Shown here in pieces: positions 1-7,405 of a stretch of 8,184 nt of DNA. The notes beneath the pieces are model-generated. The model did not search any database, was not told the DNA's origin, and saw only the letters and a program-made list of their open reading frames with translations. Position numbers and translations under genes: made by a program. Source of the DNA: JANOYC01 sp031428675 (GTDB lineage Bacteria > Actinomycetota > Actinomycetes > Actinomycetales > Microbacteriaceae); assembly GCA_031428675.1 (NCBI GenBank), contig JANOYC010000008.1:1-8184 (forward strand). The letters run 5' to 3'. The first letter of the stretch is position 1. Each line of letters opens with the position of its first letter.

Positions 1-1
1 C

Positions 2-592
2 GCTCGAACTGTTGCGAGCGGATGGGGCACCGCCGAGGTGGGCGGACCGTGGAGTGCGACCAGCTCGAGCTACTCTGTCGGATCCGGGTCCGCTGCGGCG
101 TCGCATACTGCCGGAAGCACGCGACGCGGGGTGCTCACATCCACGTCGGCGGCGAGCTCCACGGTCACCGTAGACGTATCGGTCGACAAGGCAGCCACGG
201 GAGGCGGGATCTCCGCCGGCGTACTCGGACGCATAATCGGATCGGCGTTCTACCAAGCTCGCATTCGATTCAACGCCGACGGGAGCGTCGGCCTGCAGAT
301 CCTCAATGGATCTTCGACCGTTCTCGCCAACACGACAATCAGCGGGATGAGTTATTCGCCAGGGCAACCGATCCGATTGAAAGTGCAAACGGCTGGCTCA
401 GGCACGACGAATATCAGCGCCAAAGCGTGGTTGGCATCCGCGAGCGAACCCACAACGTGGACACTCACGACAACGGACTCGACGGCAGCACTGCAATCGG
501 CCGGCTCCGTTGGCTTGGAAAGCTACGTGTCCGGATCCGCGACGAACGCCCCTCTCACCGTTCGCTTCGACAATCTGGTGGCAAACACCCCG
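2..592 (+). repeat. R-domain copy 1 (terminal domain of the first gene)
   Basis: This is the first of four copies of a ~200-residue coding repeat in the window. It shares the 16-residue stretch GLQILNGSSTVLANTT with the last copy in the next gene (4300-4899). The nucleotide sequence differs mostly at third codon positions, so the duplication is not recent. The probable fold is a concanavalin-like beta-sandwich; this is an inference from the strand-rich pattern and its pairing with PKD domains. Confidence 0.8.
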
Positions 593-595
593 TAG
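2..595 (+). CDS. C-terminal end of a large secreted repeat-domain protein (5' partial)
   Basis: The frame is open from the left edge to the TAG at 593-595, and about 197 residues are visible. They form one complete or nearly complete copy of the ~200-residue R domain that also occurs twice in the next gene. The edge residues RTVASGWGTAEVGG align with TRTTTSGWGTAPTGG of the downstream protein, so the true start lies upstream; a GTG at 38 is internal. Landmarks are GWG, GGPW, STRRGVL, DKAATGGG, FYQARIRF, GLQILNGSSTVLANTT, EPTTWTL, GLESYVSGSATNAP and a final RFDNL. The copy resembles the last R domain of the next protein more than that protein's internal one, so the missing part probably has the same signal peptide, propeller, FN3, LamG and PKD layout. 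The chain ends shortly after the domain with no LPXTG, hydrophobic helix or basic tail, which suggests a secreted rather than covalently anchored protein. Function is inferred only: extracellular carbohydrate or surface binding. Confidence 0.9.
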   Translation, partial: ARTVASGWGTAEVGGPWSATSSSYSVGSGSAAASHTAGSTRRGVLTSTSAASSTVTVDVSVDKAATGGGISAGVLGRIIGSAFYQARIRFNADGSVGLQILNGSSTVLANTTISGMSYSPGQPIRLKVQTAGSGTTNISAKAWLASASEPTTWTLTTTDSTAALQSAGSVGLESYVSGSATNAPLTVRFDNLVANTP

Positions 596-603
596 TCCGC
601 GGG

Positions 604-626
604 CGCCCCCTCTTCTGGGGTGGGCG
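604..626 (+). terminator. Possible upstream hairpin of a double terminator
   Basis: This short GC hairpin starts 9 nt after the stop codon. The arm CGCCCCC (604-610) pairs with GGGGTGGGCG (617-626) with one bulged T and a small C/T-rich loop. It has no U tract. It may assist the stronger hairpin at 640-677 or simply be a by-product of G/C-rich sequence. Confidence 0.3.
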
Positions 627-639
627 ACACCCCCCAACT

Positions 640-677
640 GGGGCCAGCGACCGGGAGCGCCCGCCGTCGCTGGCCCC
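640..677 (+). terminator. GC-rich hairpin terminator after the first gene
   Basis: A perfect 12-bp inverted repeat, GGGGCCAGCGAC (640-651) with GTCGCTGGCCCC (666-677), encloses a 14-nt loop in which CGGG (652-655) and CCCG (660-663) can pair further. It lies 44 nt after the stop of the first gene and 64 nt before the next ATG. No U tract follows, as is common for actinobacterial hairpin terminators. It is probably an intrinsic terminator or an mRNA 3'-end stabiliser that separates the two genes transcriptionally. Confidence 0.6.
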
Positions 678-741
678 ATAGCATTTCCCTACCCCCTGCG
701 GTACCCGAACGCCGCTGCTTACCCCCATTTACGAGGCACCC
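678..741 (+). promoter_or_regulatory. Leader of the second gene: ribosome binding site and possible promoter
   Basis: GAGG at 733-736 is the ribosome binding site, with a 5-nt spacer to the ATG at 742; it supports this start. A TAnnnT element, TAGCAT (679-684), directly follows the hairpin and could be a -10 box, but no convincing -35 is seen, so the promoter call is weak. ACCCCC occurs at 691 and again at 721, exactly 30 bp apart, with a related TACCCG at 702. The 8-mer ACCCCCTG (691-698) recurs in the leader of the third gene at 5008-5015. These could be binding sites for a shared regulator, or chance in C-rich sequence. Confidence 0.4.
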
Positions 742-846
742 ATGGCTCTCGTCCGTTACCCGACGCGACGACTGCGATCCCTCGCCATTCTTGGCACGAT
801 CGCGGTACTCTCTTCCCTGCTCACTGCGGTGCAACCGGCTATCGCG
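742..846 (+). other. Sec signal peptide coding segment
   Basis: Residues 1-35 have an n-region with Arg at 5, 9, 10 and 12, a hydrophobic stretch from about 14 to 30, and an AIA|DTAPP cleavage site. The same PAIA|DTAPP junction occurs in the third gene. The RR pair lacks the Phe and Lys positions expected of a Tat signal, so Sec export is more likely. Confidence 0.85.
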
Positions 847-3090
847 GACACGGCACCGCCTGTCACCGCGCTACCCGAAACGGCATCGACGGATGCGCTC
901 CCGACCGCGCAGATCAACGGCGTCGTCTGGGATCAAGTGATCGTTGGCAACACTGTTTACGTCGCCGGCGACTTCACCCTGGCCAGACCTGCCGGAGCGG
1001 CCCCGGGCACTGAGGAAGTACCACGCAGCTACCTGCTGGCGTACACGCTCTCGACGGGTGTGCTCACCTCGTGGGCGCCCGTCCTCAATGCGCAAGCTCG
1101 CGCGCTCGACGTCTCCCCTGACGGATCCCGGTTGTACGCGGTCGGTCAGTTCACGAGCGTCAACGGAGTGACCCGCAACCGCGTGGTCGCGTTCGACACC
1201 GCGACGGGCGCCGTCATTTCCTCGTTCGCCGGCTCCGCAAACGGACAGGTGTATGCGGTCACTGCATCGGCCTCGACCGTCTACATCGCCGGAACCTTCA
1301 CGGCAGCATCCGGCGTTCAGCGCACCGGTACTGCTGCAGCGTTCTCAGCCGCGACCGGTGCCGTTCTGCCCTGGGCGCCCAGCATTGAAGGCGGCCGCGC
1401 CTTCGCTCTGGAGGTCTCGCCCGACGGCTCGAAGGTGGTCATCGCCGGCAATTTCACGTCGCTCAACGGTTCGAGCAATCCGGGATATGGTCAGGGCGCC
1501 GTCGACACGTCGAGCGGCGCGAGCCTTCCGTGGGCTGTCAACTCGATCATTCGCAACGCGGGCAAAGACGCCGCGGTCTACAACCTCGACTCAGACGCCT
1601 CGAGCGTGTATTCCTCGGTGTACACCTTCGGTCCGGGCGGAAACCTCGAAGGCGCGTACAAGGCCGCCTGGGCCGACGGTGCACTCGAATGGGTTCAAGA
1701 CTGCCGAGGCGATGAGTATTCCATCGCCGTCGCGAGCGGTGTCGTGTACGTCGCAGGCCACCCGCACAATTGCGGAAACGTCGGTGGATTCCCGCAGACC
1801 CAGCCGTGGACGTGGCATCGGGGAGTCGCGTTCACCGCCGCGACGACCGGCACCCTGCCCGCCGGAAACTTGTGGGGCAAGCCCCAGCCGACCGCGTTGC
1901 ACTTCTTTCCGAATATCAACCAGGGTGCACACACGGGCCAGCTTCAGGGCCCGTGGAGCGTAGCGGCGAACTCCAACTACGTCGTCTACGCCGGCGAATT
2001 CACCGAAGTGAATTACAAACCGCAACAGGGGCTCGTTCGCTTCGCGGTGAAGTCCATCGCACCGAATAAAGACGGCCCCGAACTTTCGGGCGCCGCGTGG
2101 GTACCCGATGTCGTGCCGATGGCGGAAGGTGCCGTGCGCGTTTCGATCACCACGAACACCGACCGCGACAATGAGACGTTGACGTACCGCATCGTTCGCG
2201 ACGGCAACACCGCACTCCCCGTGTACACCACGACCGTGAATTCTTCATTCTGGAACGCTCCGACGATCACCTTTGCTGACACCGGCCTCACTCCCGGCGC
2301 GACGTACAACTACCGCGTGAGTGCCACCGACCCTTTTGGAAACATCGCTTGGAGCAATACCGTCACCACTACGGCCGGCAGCACCGGCGCGGTCAGCAGC
2401 TACGCAAAAGCCGTGCTCGCCGACAGTCCGACGTTCTTCTATCGCCTCGGTGAGTCGTCGGGCAACGCGATCAACTTCGCCGGACCGACCGCCAATACCA
2501 CGCAAGCGGGAAACGTCATCCAGCGCATGGATGCCGTGGTCGGCTCGGCAGCCGGACGCAACCGTCCCGGGGCGATCGCTGGCGACTCTGACGGCGCGAT
2601 GTCTTTCAACAACACCACAACCGCTCGCACCTACACGACGCAACAAGTGTGGTCCGACGATTCCCTCTCGGTCGAGACCTGGTTCAAAACAACCACCTCG
2701 AGCGGAAAAATTGTCGGCTTCGGTAGCAGCTCGACGTCGGCAAGCTCAGGTACATACGATCGTCACCTATACATGAACAACGGTCGCGTCATCTGGGGCG
2801 TATACGACACCGGAAGCCGCACAGTGCAGACGACCTCGACCTACAACGACGGCAAGTGGCATCATGTCGTGGGCTCGCTCGGCAAGGCTGGAATGGCTCT
2901 CTACGTAGATGGTCAACTCGTCGCGACTCGCCCCGAAACCACTCTCGGGCAACGATTCTGGGGCAATTGGCACATCGGCGGTGACAGTACATGGGCCGGC
3001 AATCAAAACTTCACCGGCGACATAGATGAAGTGGCGGTGTACGCAAACGAGCTTTCTCCGGCAAAGGTGGTGCAGCACTTCCAACTCGGC
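742..3090 (+). repeat. Paralogous N-terminal block, copy 1 (signal peptide to LamG)
   Basis: The first ~783 residues of the second gene align almost without gaps to the first ~786 of the third gene (5048-7405). Shared stretches include TAQINGVVWDQV, ARPAGAAPGT, YTLSTGVLTS, RALDVSPDG, CRGDEYSIA, ATDPFGN, LGESSG and FTG.IDEVAVY. A three-residue length difference lies in the glycine-rich loop before NLEGA. The protein is strongly conserved while third positions differ widely, which indicates an old tandem duplication kept under selection. Confidence 0.9.
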
Positions 3091-4902
3091 ATCGGTGCTG
3101 CTACCGCGAACATCCCGCCGGTAGCGTCGTTCTCATCGAGCGTGTCGAACCTCACCGCGACGCTCAATGCCACCGCCTCTACCGACAGCGATGGATCGAT
3201 CACGGACTATTCCTGGAGCTTCGGCGACGGTACCTCCGGTTCCGGCGCGTCAACGAACAAGTTGTATACCGCCGCAGGCACGTACACGGTGTCACTCACC
3301 GTGACGGATGACCGCGGCGCTACGACGACGACGTCGAAAACGATCTCCGTGACGACTCCTCCGCCCGTCGAGCCGGGCGGCACACTCGCCGCAGACGATT
3401 TCACGCGCACCACGACATCCGGTTGGGGTACCGCACCCACCGGCGGAGCGTGGAAAGTCGCTTCAGGGACGAGCTACCTCCTCTCCTCCGGTATCGCTGC
3501 GGCGTCGCACACCGCAGGAACGACGCGCCGTGGCCTGCTCAACTCCGTGCTTTCGACCGACTCCCAGGTCCAGGCATCCGTTGCGCTCGACAAGTCCGTG
3601 GTCGCCGGCTCGAACTACGCGGGCGTTGTCGTTCGGCAAGTCGGGGCCGACTACTACCAGGCACGCGCGCGATTCACCAGCGACGGCACCATCGGTCTGC
3701 AGTTGCTTCGTGGATCGTCGGCAATTCTGGCGAACACCACGGTCGCGGGACTGAGCTACGCCGTAGGTCAGCAACTGCGAGTCAAGGCCGAAGCCAGTGG
3801 AGTATCTCCGACCACGCTGAAGGCGAAGGTATGGCTCGTCGGCACTCCCGAGCCGGCATCGTGGACGCTCCTTACGACAGACGCCACACCATCGCTCCAA
3901 TATGGCGGAGGCGTCGGCGTCGAGAGTTACCTTTCCGGCCTCGCGACGAACGCGCCTGTCGCCGCAATCTTCGACGACTTCCTCGCAACAGTCCCCGTAC
4001 CGCCCGCTCCAACGCCCGCGCCGAACCAGGCCCCGACGGCAACATTCTCCGCATCGTCGAGTGACCTCACCGTAACTGTCGACGCCTCGGCGTCGACAGA
4101 TCCTGACGGCACCATCACCGGATACGCGTGGGACTTCGGCGACGGCACAAGCGCTACGGGCCCATCCGTTGCGCATAGCTACCTCGCCGCGGGCAACTAC
4201 ACCATTGCGTTGACCGTCACCGACAACGCTGGCGCGAGCGCAACGACAACGCAGTCCGTCGCCGTAGCGAGCCCACCCCCCGCAAACGTTATAGCCCGGG
4301 ACGGATTCGAACGGGTAACAACTGCTGGCTGGGGAGCCTCCGACGTCGGTGGAATGTGGAGCGCAACCGCAAACGCGAACTACTTCGTTTCGAACGGATC
4401 GGCAGCGGGTGTGCTCGCGCCAGCGTCAACGCGGCGCGGGGTCCTGAGCAATGTCACCGCGAATGCGACCGACGTTCTCGTGGACGTCTCGCTTGACGCT
4501 CCCGCGACGGGGGGCGGGGCATACGCCGGGGCCGTGGGTCGATCTGTCGGCACCGCGTATTACCACGCGCGCGTGCGGTTCCTCGCGAACGGAAGCATCG
4601 GACTGCAGATCCTCAACGGTTCGTCCACGGTGCTTGCCAACACAACAGTGGCCGGGATCAGCTATCTGCCGGGCCAGCAGATCCGCCTGCGCATGCAAAC
4701 CGTCGGCACAAGCCCCACGCTGATCAATGCGAAGGCATGGCGCGTTGGGACGCCCGAGCCAAATAGCTGGACCCTTTCCGTGACGGACAGCGCGCCAGCT
4801 CTTCAGGCGGCTGGCACGGTGGGAATCGAAAGCTACCTCTCCGGCTCGGCAACCGCATCCGTCACGGCTCGATTTGACAACTTCGCGGTCATCGCGCCGT
4901 AG
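742..4902 (+). CDS. Secreted multidomain protein: propeller, FN3, LamG, two PKD and two R domains
   Basis: A complete 1386-residue protein, ATG with GAGG 5 nt upstream. Residues 1-35 are a Sec signal peptide: basic RRLR, a hydrophobic core, cleavage after QPAIA. Residues ~50-445 are a beta-propeller-like region with six related strands (VYVAGDFT 72, LYAVGQFT 131, VYIAGTFT 180, VVIAGNFT 232, VYVAGHPH 335, VVYAGEFT 414). The pattern GQFTSVNGVTRNRVVAFD is typical of delta-60/DUF5122 propellers. An FN3-like domain follows (~446-545, GLTPGATYNYRVSATDPFGN), then LamG/Laminin_G_3 (~554-783: FFYRLGESS, DGKWHHVVGSL, ALYVDGQLVA, GDIDEVAVY). Next are PKD (~792-870, WSFGDGT), R (~885-1085), PKD (~1097-1175, WDFGDGT) and R (~1187-1386), joined by Pro-rich linkers. 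The only cysteines are C321 and C344, a likely disulfide. There is no sortase motif or C-terminal helix. It is probably an extracellular adhesin or polysaccharide-binding protein; no catalytic motif was recognised. The gene call is firm, the role inferred. Confidence 0.95.
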   Translation: MALVRYPTRRLRSLAILGTIAVLSSLLTAVQPAIADTAPPVTALPETASTDALPTAQINGVVWDQVIVGNTVYVAGDFTLARPAGAAPGTEEVPRSYLLAYTLSTGVLTSWAPVLNAQARALDVSPDGSRLYAVGQFTSVNGVTRNRVVAFDTATGAVISSFAGSANGQVYAVTASASTVYIAGTFTAASGVQRTGTAAAFSAATGAVLPWAPSIEGGRAFALEVSPDGSKVVIAGNFTSLNGSSNPGYGQGAVDTSSGASLPWAVNSIIRNAGKDAAVYNLDSDASSVYSSVYTFGPGGNLEGAYKAAWADGALEWVQDCRGDEYSIAVASGVVYVAGHPHNCGNVGGFPQTQPWTWHRGVAFTAATTGTLPAGNLWGKPQPTALHFFPNINQGAHTGQLQGPWSVAANSNYVVYAGEFTEVNYKPQQGLVRFAVKSIAPNKDGPELSGAAWVPDVVPMAEGAVRVSITTNTDRDNETLTYRIVRDGNTALPVYTTTVNSSFWNAPTITFADTGLTPGATYNYRVSATDPFGNIAWSNTVTTTAGSTGAVSSYAKAVLADSPTFFYRLGESSGNAINFAGPTANTTQAGNVIQRMDAVVGSAAGRNRPGAIAGDSDGAMSFNNTTTARTYTTQQVWSDDSLSVETWFKTTTSSGKIVGFGSSSTSASSGTYDRHLYMNNGRVIWGVYDTGSRTVQTTSTYNDGKWHHVVGSLGKAGMALYVDGQLVATRPETTLGQRFWGNWHIGGDSTWAGNQNFTGDIDEVAVYANELSPAKVVQHFQLGIGAATANIPPVASFSSSVSNLTATLNATASTDSDGSITDYSWSFGDGTSGSGASTNKLYTAAGTYTVSLTVTDDRGATTTTSKTISVTTPPPVEPGGTLAADDFTRTTTSGWGTAPTGGAWKVASGTSYLLSSGIAAASHTAGTTRRGLLNSVLSTDSQVQASVALDKSVVAGSNYAGVVVRQVGADYYQARARFTSDGTIGLQLLRGSSAILANTTVAGLSYAVGQQLRVKAEASGVSPTTLKAKVWLVGTPEPASWTLLTTDATPSLQYGGGVGVESYLSGLATNAPVAAIFDDFLATVPVPPAPTPAPNQAPTATFSASSSDLTVTVDASASTDPDGTITGYAWDFGDGTSATGPSVAHSYLAAGNYTIALTVTDNAGASATTTQSVAVASPPPANVIARDGFERVTTAGWGASDVGGMWSATANANYFVSNGSAAGVLAPASTRRGVLSNVTANATDVLVDVSLDAPATGGGAYAGAVGRSVGTAYYHARVRFLANGSIGLQILNGSSTVLANTTVAGISYLPGQQIRLRMQTVGTSPTLINAKAWRVGTPEPNSWTLSVTDSAPALQAAGTVGIESYLSGSATASVTARFDNFAVIAP
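3115..3351 (+). repeat. PKD domain, first copy in the second gene
   Basis: Residues ~792-870 show the PKD pattern: PPVASF at the start, TASTDSDGSI, the hallmark YSWSFGDGT, YTAAGTYTVSLTVTDDRGAT, and TISV at the end. PKD domains are Ig-like beta-sandwiches of secreted proteins that often act as spacers or carbohydrate-contacting modules. The partner copy lies at 4030-4266 and another at 7427-7663. Confidence 0.85.
3394..3996 (+). repeat. R-domain copy 2 (internal copy in the second gene)
   Basis: Residues ~885-1085. Landmarks are DDFTRT, SGWGTAPTGGAW, TTRRGLL, DYYQARARF, GLQLLRGSSAILANTT, KAKVWLVGTPEPASWTL, GVESYLSGLATNAP and IFDDFL. The layout is identical to the other three copies. I cannot assign it confidently to a named family; a LamG/concanavalin-like jelly roll is the best guess. 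Confidence 0.8.
4030..4266 (+). repeat. PKD domain, second copy in the second gene
   Basis: Residues ~1097-1175: APTATF, SASTDPDGTI, the hallmark YAWDFGDGTS, YLAAGNYTIALTVTDNAGAS. A Pro/Ala linker (VPPAPTPAPNQ) precedes it and a short PPPAN linker follows. The PKD-R pair appears to be the unit that was duplicated inside the gene. Confidence 0.85.
4300..4899 (+). repeat. R-domain copy 3 (terminal copy in the second gene)
   Basis: Residues ~1187-1386: DGFERVTTAGWG, STRRGVLSN, ATGGGAYAG, YYHARVRF, GLQILNGSSTVLANTT, NAKAWRVGTPEPNSWTL, GIESYLSGSAT and RFDNF. It is closer to the terminal copy of the first gene than to copy 2 of its own gene, so the two-R layout probably predates the gene duplication. 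Confidence 0.8.
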
Positions 4903-4920
4903 AGGATGAGCATCATGCTG

Positions 4921-4955
4921 GAGCGCCAGGCCCCCCGAACGGGGGCTGGGCGCTC
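4921..4955 (+). terminator. GC-rich hairpin terminator after the second gene
   Basis: GAGCGCC (4921-4927) pairs with GGCGCTC (4949-4955). The helix continues through one A/G mismatch, a G-U and a G-C pair, and then CCCCC/GGGGG (4931-4935 with 4941-4945), closing a CGAAC loop. It begins 18 nt after the stop codon. No clear U tract follows directly, although CTTTTC occurs at 4985-4990. Its sequence is unrelated to the hairpin after the first gene, but its position relative to the genes is the same. Confidence 0.65.
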
Positions 4956-5047
4956 CCGGCGGAATCGGTCGCGCGCAGAGTAAGCTTTTCTCACCCGAGG
5001 TGACGAAACCCCCTGAGTCGCCACCAAAACTGGATTGAGGCACCGCC
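4956..5047 (+). promoter_or_regulatory. Leader of the third gene: ribosome binding site and possible promoter
   Basis: TTGAGG (5035-5040) with a 7-nt spacer is the ribosome binding site for the ATG at 5048. GAGGCACCGCCATG here matches GAGGCACCCATG at the second gene, so the start context is conserved. TAAGCT (4981-4986) is a possible -10 element lying 62 nt before the ATG, compared with 58 nt for the next-best counterpart upstream of the second gene; no clear -35 is seen. ACCCG at 4993 and ACCCCCTG at 5008-5015 echo the C-rich motifs of the other leader. Promoter assignment is tentative. Confidence 0.4.
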
Positions 5048-5155
5048 ATGGGTCTACCCAACCCTTTTGCCCAGCGAGATTTTCGAGCGCCCGCGATGAT
5101 TTCAATCCTCGCCATCGCTGGTTCCATGCTCGTTATGAGCCAACCAGCGATCGCT
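5048..5155 (+). other. Sec signal peptide coding segment
   Basis: Residues 1-36: Arg 10 and Arg 13, a hydrophobic run from about 14 to 31, then SQPAIA|DTAPP. The first 30 residues differ from those of the second protein while the cleavage site is conserved, as expected when only hydrophobicity is under selection. Confidence 0.82.
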
Positions 5156-7405
5156 GATACTGCGCCACCGGTCGTCGGCACTACTGAGACAGTAACCACG
5201 GATTCGCTGCCCACCGCACAAATCAACGGTGTCGTCTGGGACCAGGTGGTCGTCGGCGACACGGTGTTCGCCGCCGGCAACTTCACGACGGCTCGACCAG
5301 CGGGTGCCGCACCGGGTACCCAGGAGGTCACACGCACCCACCTGCTGTCCTACACGCTCTCGACCGGAGTGCTCACGTCGTTCGCTCCGACCATCAATGC
5401 TCAAGTCCGCGCGCTCGACGTTTCTCCTGACGGCACTCGCCTTTATGCCGTCGGTGACTTCACGCTGGTCAACGGTGTCACGAAGAACCGTATCGCCGCG
5501 TTCGACTTGCCTTCCGGCGCCTTGAGAACGTCGTTCGCCGGCTCTGCGAACGCCCCTGTCTACGCGGTGACCGCGAGCAATTCGACCGTCTACTTCGGCG
5601 GCACCTTCAGTCAGACCTCCGGAGTCGCGCGCCCCGGACGCGCCGCCGCGGTGACCGCCTCCACAGGTGCCCTGCTTCCCTGGGCGCCGATGTTGGAAAA
5701 CGGACGCGCGTTCGCGATGGAAGTCGCGCCCGACAACTCCAAGGTCGTGATCGCCGGCAACTTCACCACGCTTAACGGCAGTAGCGATCCCGGTTATGGT
5801 CTAGGAGCTGTCGACCCTAATACGGGCGCCAACCTGCCGTGGGCCGTTGCATCGATCGTGCGAAACGCAGGCCCCACCTCCGCGGTGTACAACCTCGATT
5901 CAGACGCGAACAGCGTCTACGGGGTTGGCTACAACTATGCCGTCGGAGGCGGAGGCGGCAACCTCGAAGGCGCGTTCAAGGCCTCGTGGTCTACCGGCGC
6001 TCTCGAGTGGCTCCAAGACTGTCGTGGCGACGAATATTCCATCGCCGCGGCGGCGGGTGCCGTGTACGTCGCCGGCCATCCTCATATGTGCACCAACATG
6101 GGCGGATTCCCTGAAACCGTTCCCAAGACATGGCATCGTGGACTGGCGTTCACTGCCAACGCAACAGGAACCCTTCCTGCTGGCAACATGTGGGGCAAGC
6201 CGAAGCCCGACATCCTGCACTTCTATCCCAACATCAACCTCGGAACGTTCACGGGCCAAGAACAAGGACCATGGAGCGTTGCAGGAAACGCGAACTACGT
6301 CGTATACGCAGGCGAATTCACGCAGATCAACGGCCAGCCTCAACAGGGTCTGTCCCGTTTCGCCGTAAAGACAATCGCCCCCAACAAGGATGCCCCGGAA
6401 CTAGCCGGCAACGCGTGGACCCCTGCGACCACGGCAGTGAGCACGGGGAGCGTGCGGGTATCCATCCCGGCGAACTTCGATCGAGACAACGAGCTGCTCG
6501 TGTACAGCATCGTCCGTGATGGAAACTCGGCCGCTCCCATATACACAACGTCCGTTCGATCCGCATTCTGGGATCGACCGACGATTACCTTTCTGGATTC
6601 GGGACTAGCACCGGGTTCGAGTCACAGCTATCGAGTCAGCGCGACCGACCCGTTCGGAAATGTCGCTTGGAGCAGCACAGTCACAACAACCGCCGGCACC
6701 TCAGGAACGCTGAGCGACTACGCCAAGGGAGTCTTTGCTGACAGCCCGACCTTCTACTATCGCCTCGGCGAGTCGTCTGGTGACGCGGTCAACTGGGCGG
6801 GCCCGACAGCAAACACCACTCAAGCGGGAATCACCCAACAGATGGATGCCGTTGTCGGCACCGGCGCGACCCGCGACCAAGCTGGCGCCATCACGGGTGA
6901 TGCAGACACTGCCATGTTGTTCAACAACAGTTCGACCAACCGTGTCTACACCACCAAGCAGATCTTTTCCGACGATTCACTCTCGGTAGAAGCATGGTTC
7001 AAGACGACGACATCGAGCGGCAAAATTGCCGGGTTCGGCACGAGTTCGTCGTCAACCGATTCGACGAGCGTGGACCGACACCTCTACCTGAACGGCGGCC
7101 GCGTGGTGTGGGGTGTCTACGACACCGGCGCGCGCATCGTGCAAAGCGCGACTGGTTTCAACGACGGCAAATGGCACCACGCTGTAGGCACGCTGAGTCC
7201 GAGCGGAATGTCGCTCTTCGTTGACGGCACCCTCGTGGCAACTCGGGCGCAAACCGTCCTGGGGCTTCGATATTGGGGCGACCTGCACATCGGCGGCGAC
7301 GCAACGTGGGCCGGGAACAAGGACTTCACCGGCGCCATCGATGAGGTTGCCGTCTACAAGTCGCCGCTGACCGCTGCCCGCGTGCTCAGCCATTTCCAGC
7401 TCGGC
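5048..7405 (+). repeat. Paralogous N-terminal block, copy 2 (signal peptide to LamG)
   Basis: This block is the counterpart of 742-3090. The similarity is continuous from the signal peptide cleavage site through FQLG at the end of LamG, then drops sharply. The largest visible indel is an extra glycine stretch (VGGGGGNLEGA) in the propeller region. Confidence 0.9.

Noticed and set aside
38..595. Separate 185-residue gene starting at GTG 38
   Set aside because: The frame is open upstream to base 2, and residues before the GTG match the beginning of the R domain in the other genes, so this is the tail of a larger gene. No ribosome binding site precedes the GTG.
22..681. Overlapping plus-strand frame of 219 codons, and similar ones at 510-1013, 3423-4064 and 1253-1963
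   Set aside because: They are out-of-frame products over convincing domain-bearing frames; composition is rich in Arg, Pro and His with no known domain.
766..786. Twin-arginine (Tat) export signal in the second protein
   Set aside because: TRRLRSL has the Arg pair but lacks the Phe/Leu-Lys pattern expected after it, and the paralog has no Arg pair at all; Sec export fits both.
3463..4176. Minus-strand open frame of 237 codons
   Set aside because: It lies wholly opposite the R and PKD coding region of the second gene, has a low-complexity Arg-rich composition and no ribosome binding context of note.
4840..4902. Sortase (LPXTG-like) or membrane anchor at the C-terminus
   Set aside because: The protein ends right after the R domain with RFDNFAVIAP; no LPXTG-type motif, hydrophobic helix or basic tail. 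The same holds at 540-595 for the first gene.
4426..5337. Minus-strand open frame of 303 codons spanning the end of the second gene, the intergenic gap and the start of the third
   Set aside because: It crosses a terminator hairpin and two well-supported plus-strand genes, its product is Arg/Gly/Pro-rich with no recognisable domain, and such antisense frames are expected in G/C-rich coding DNA.
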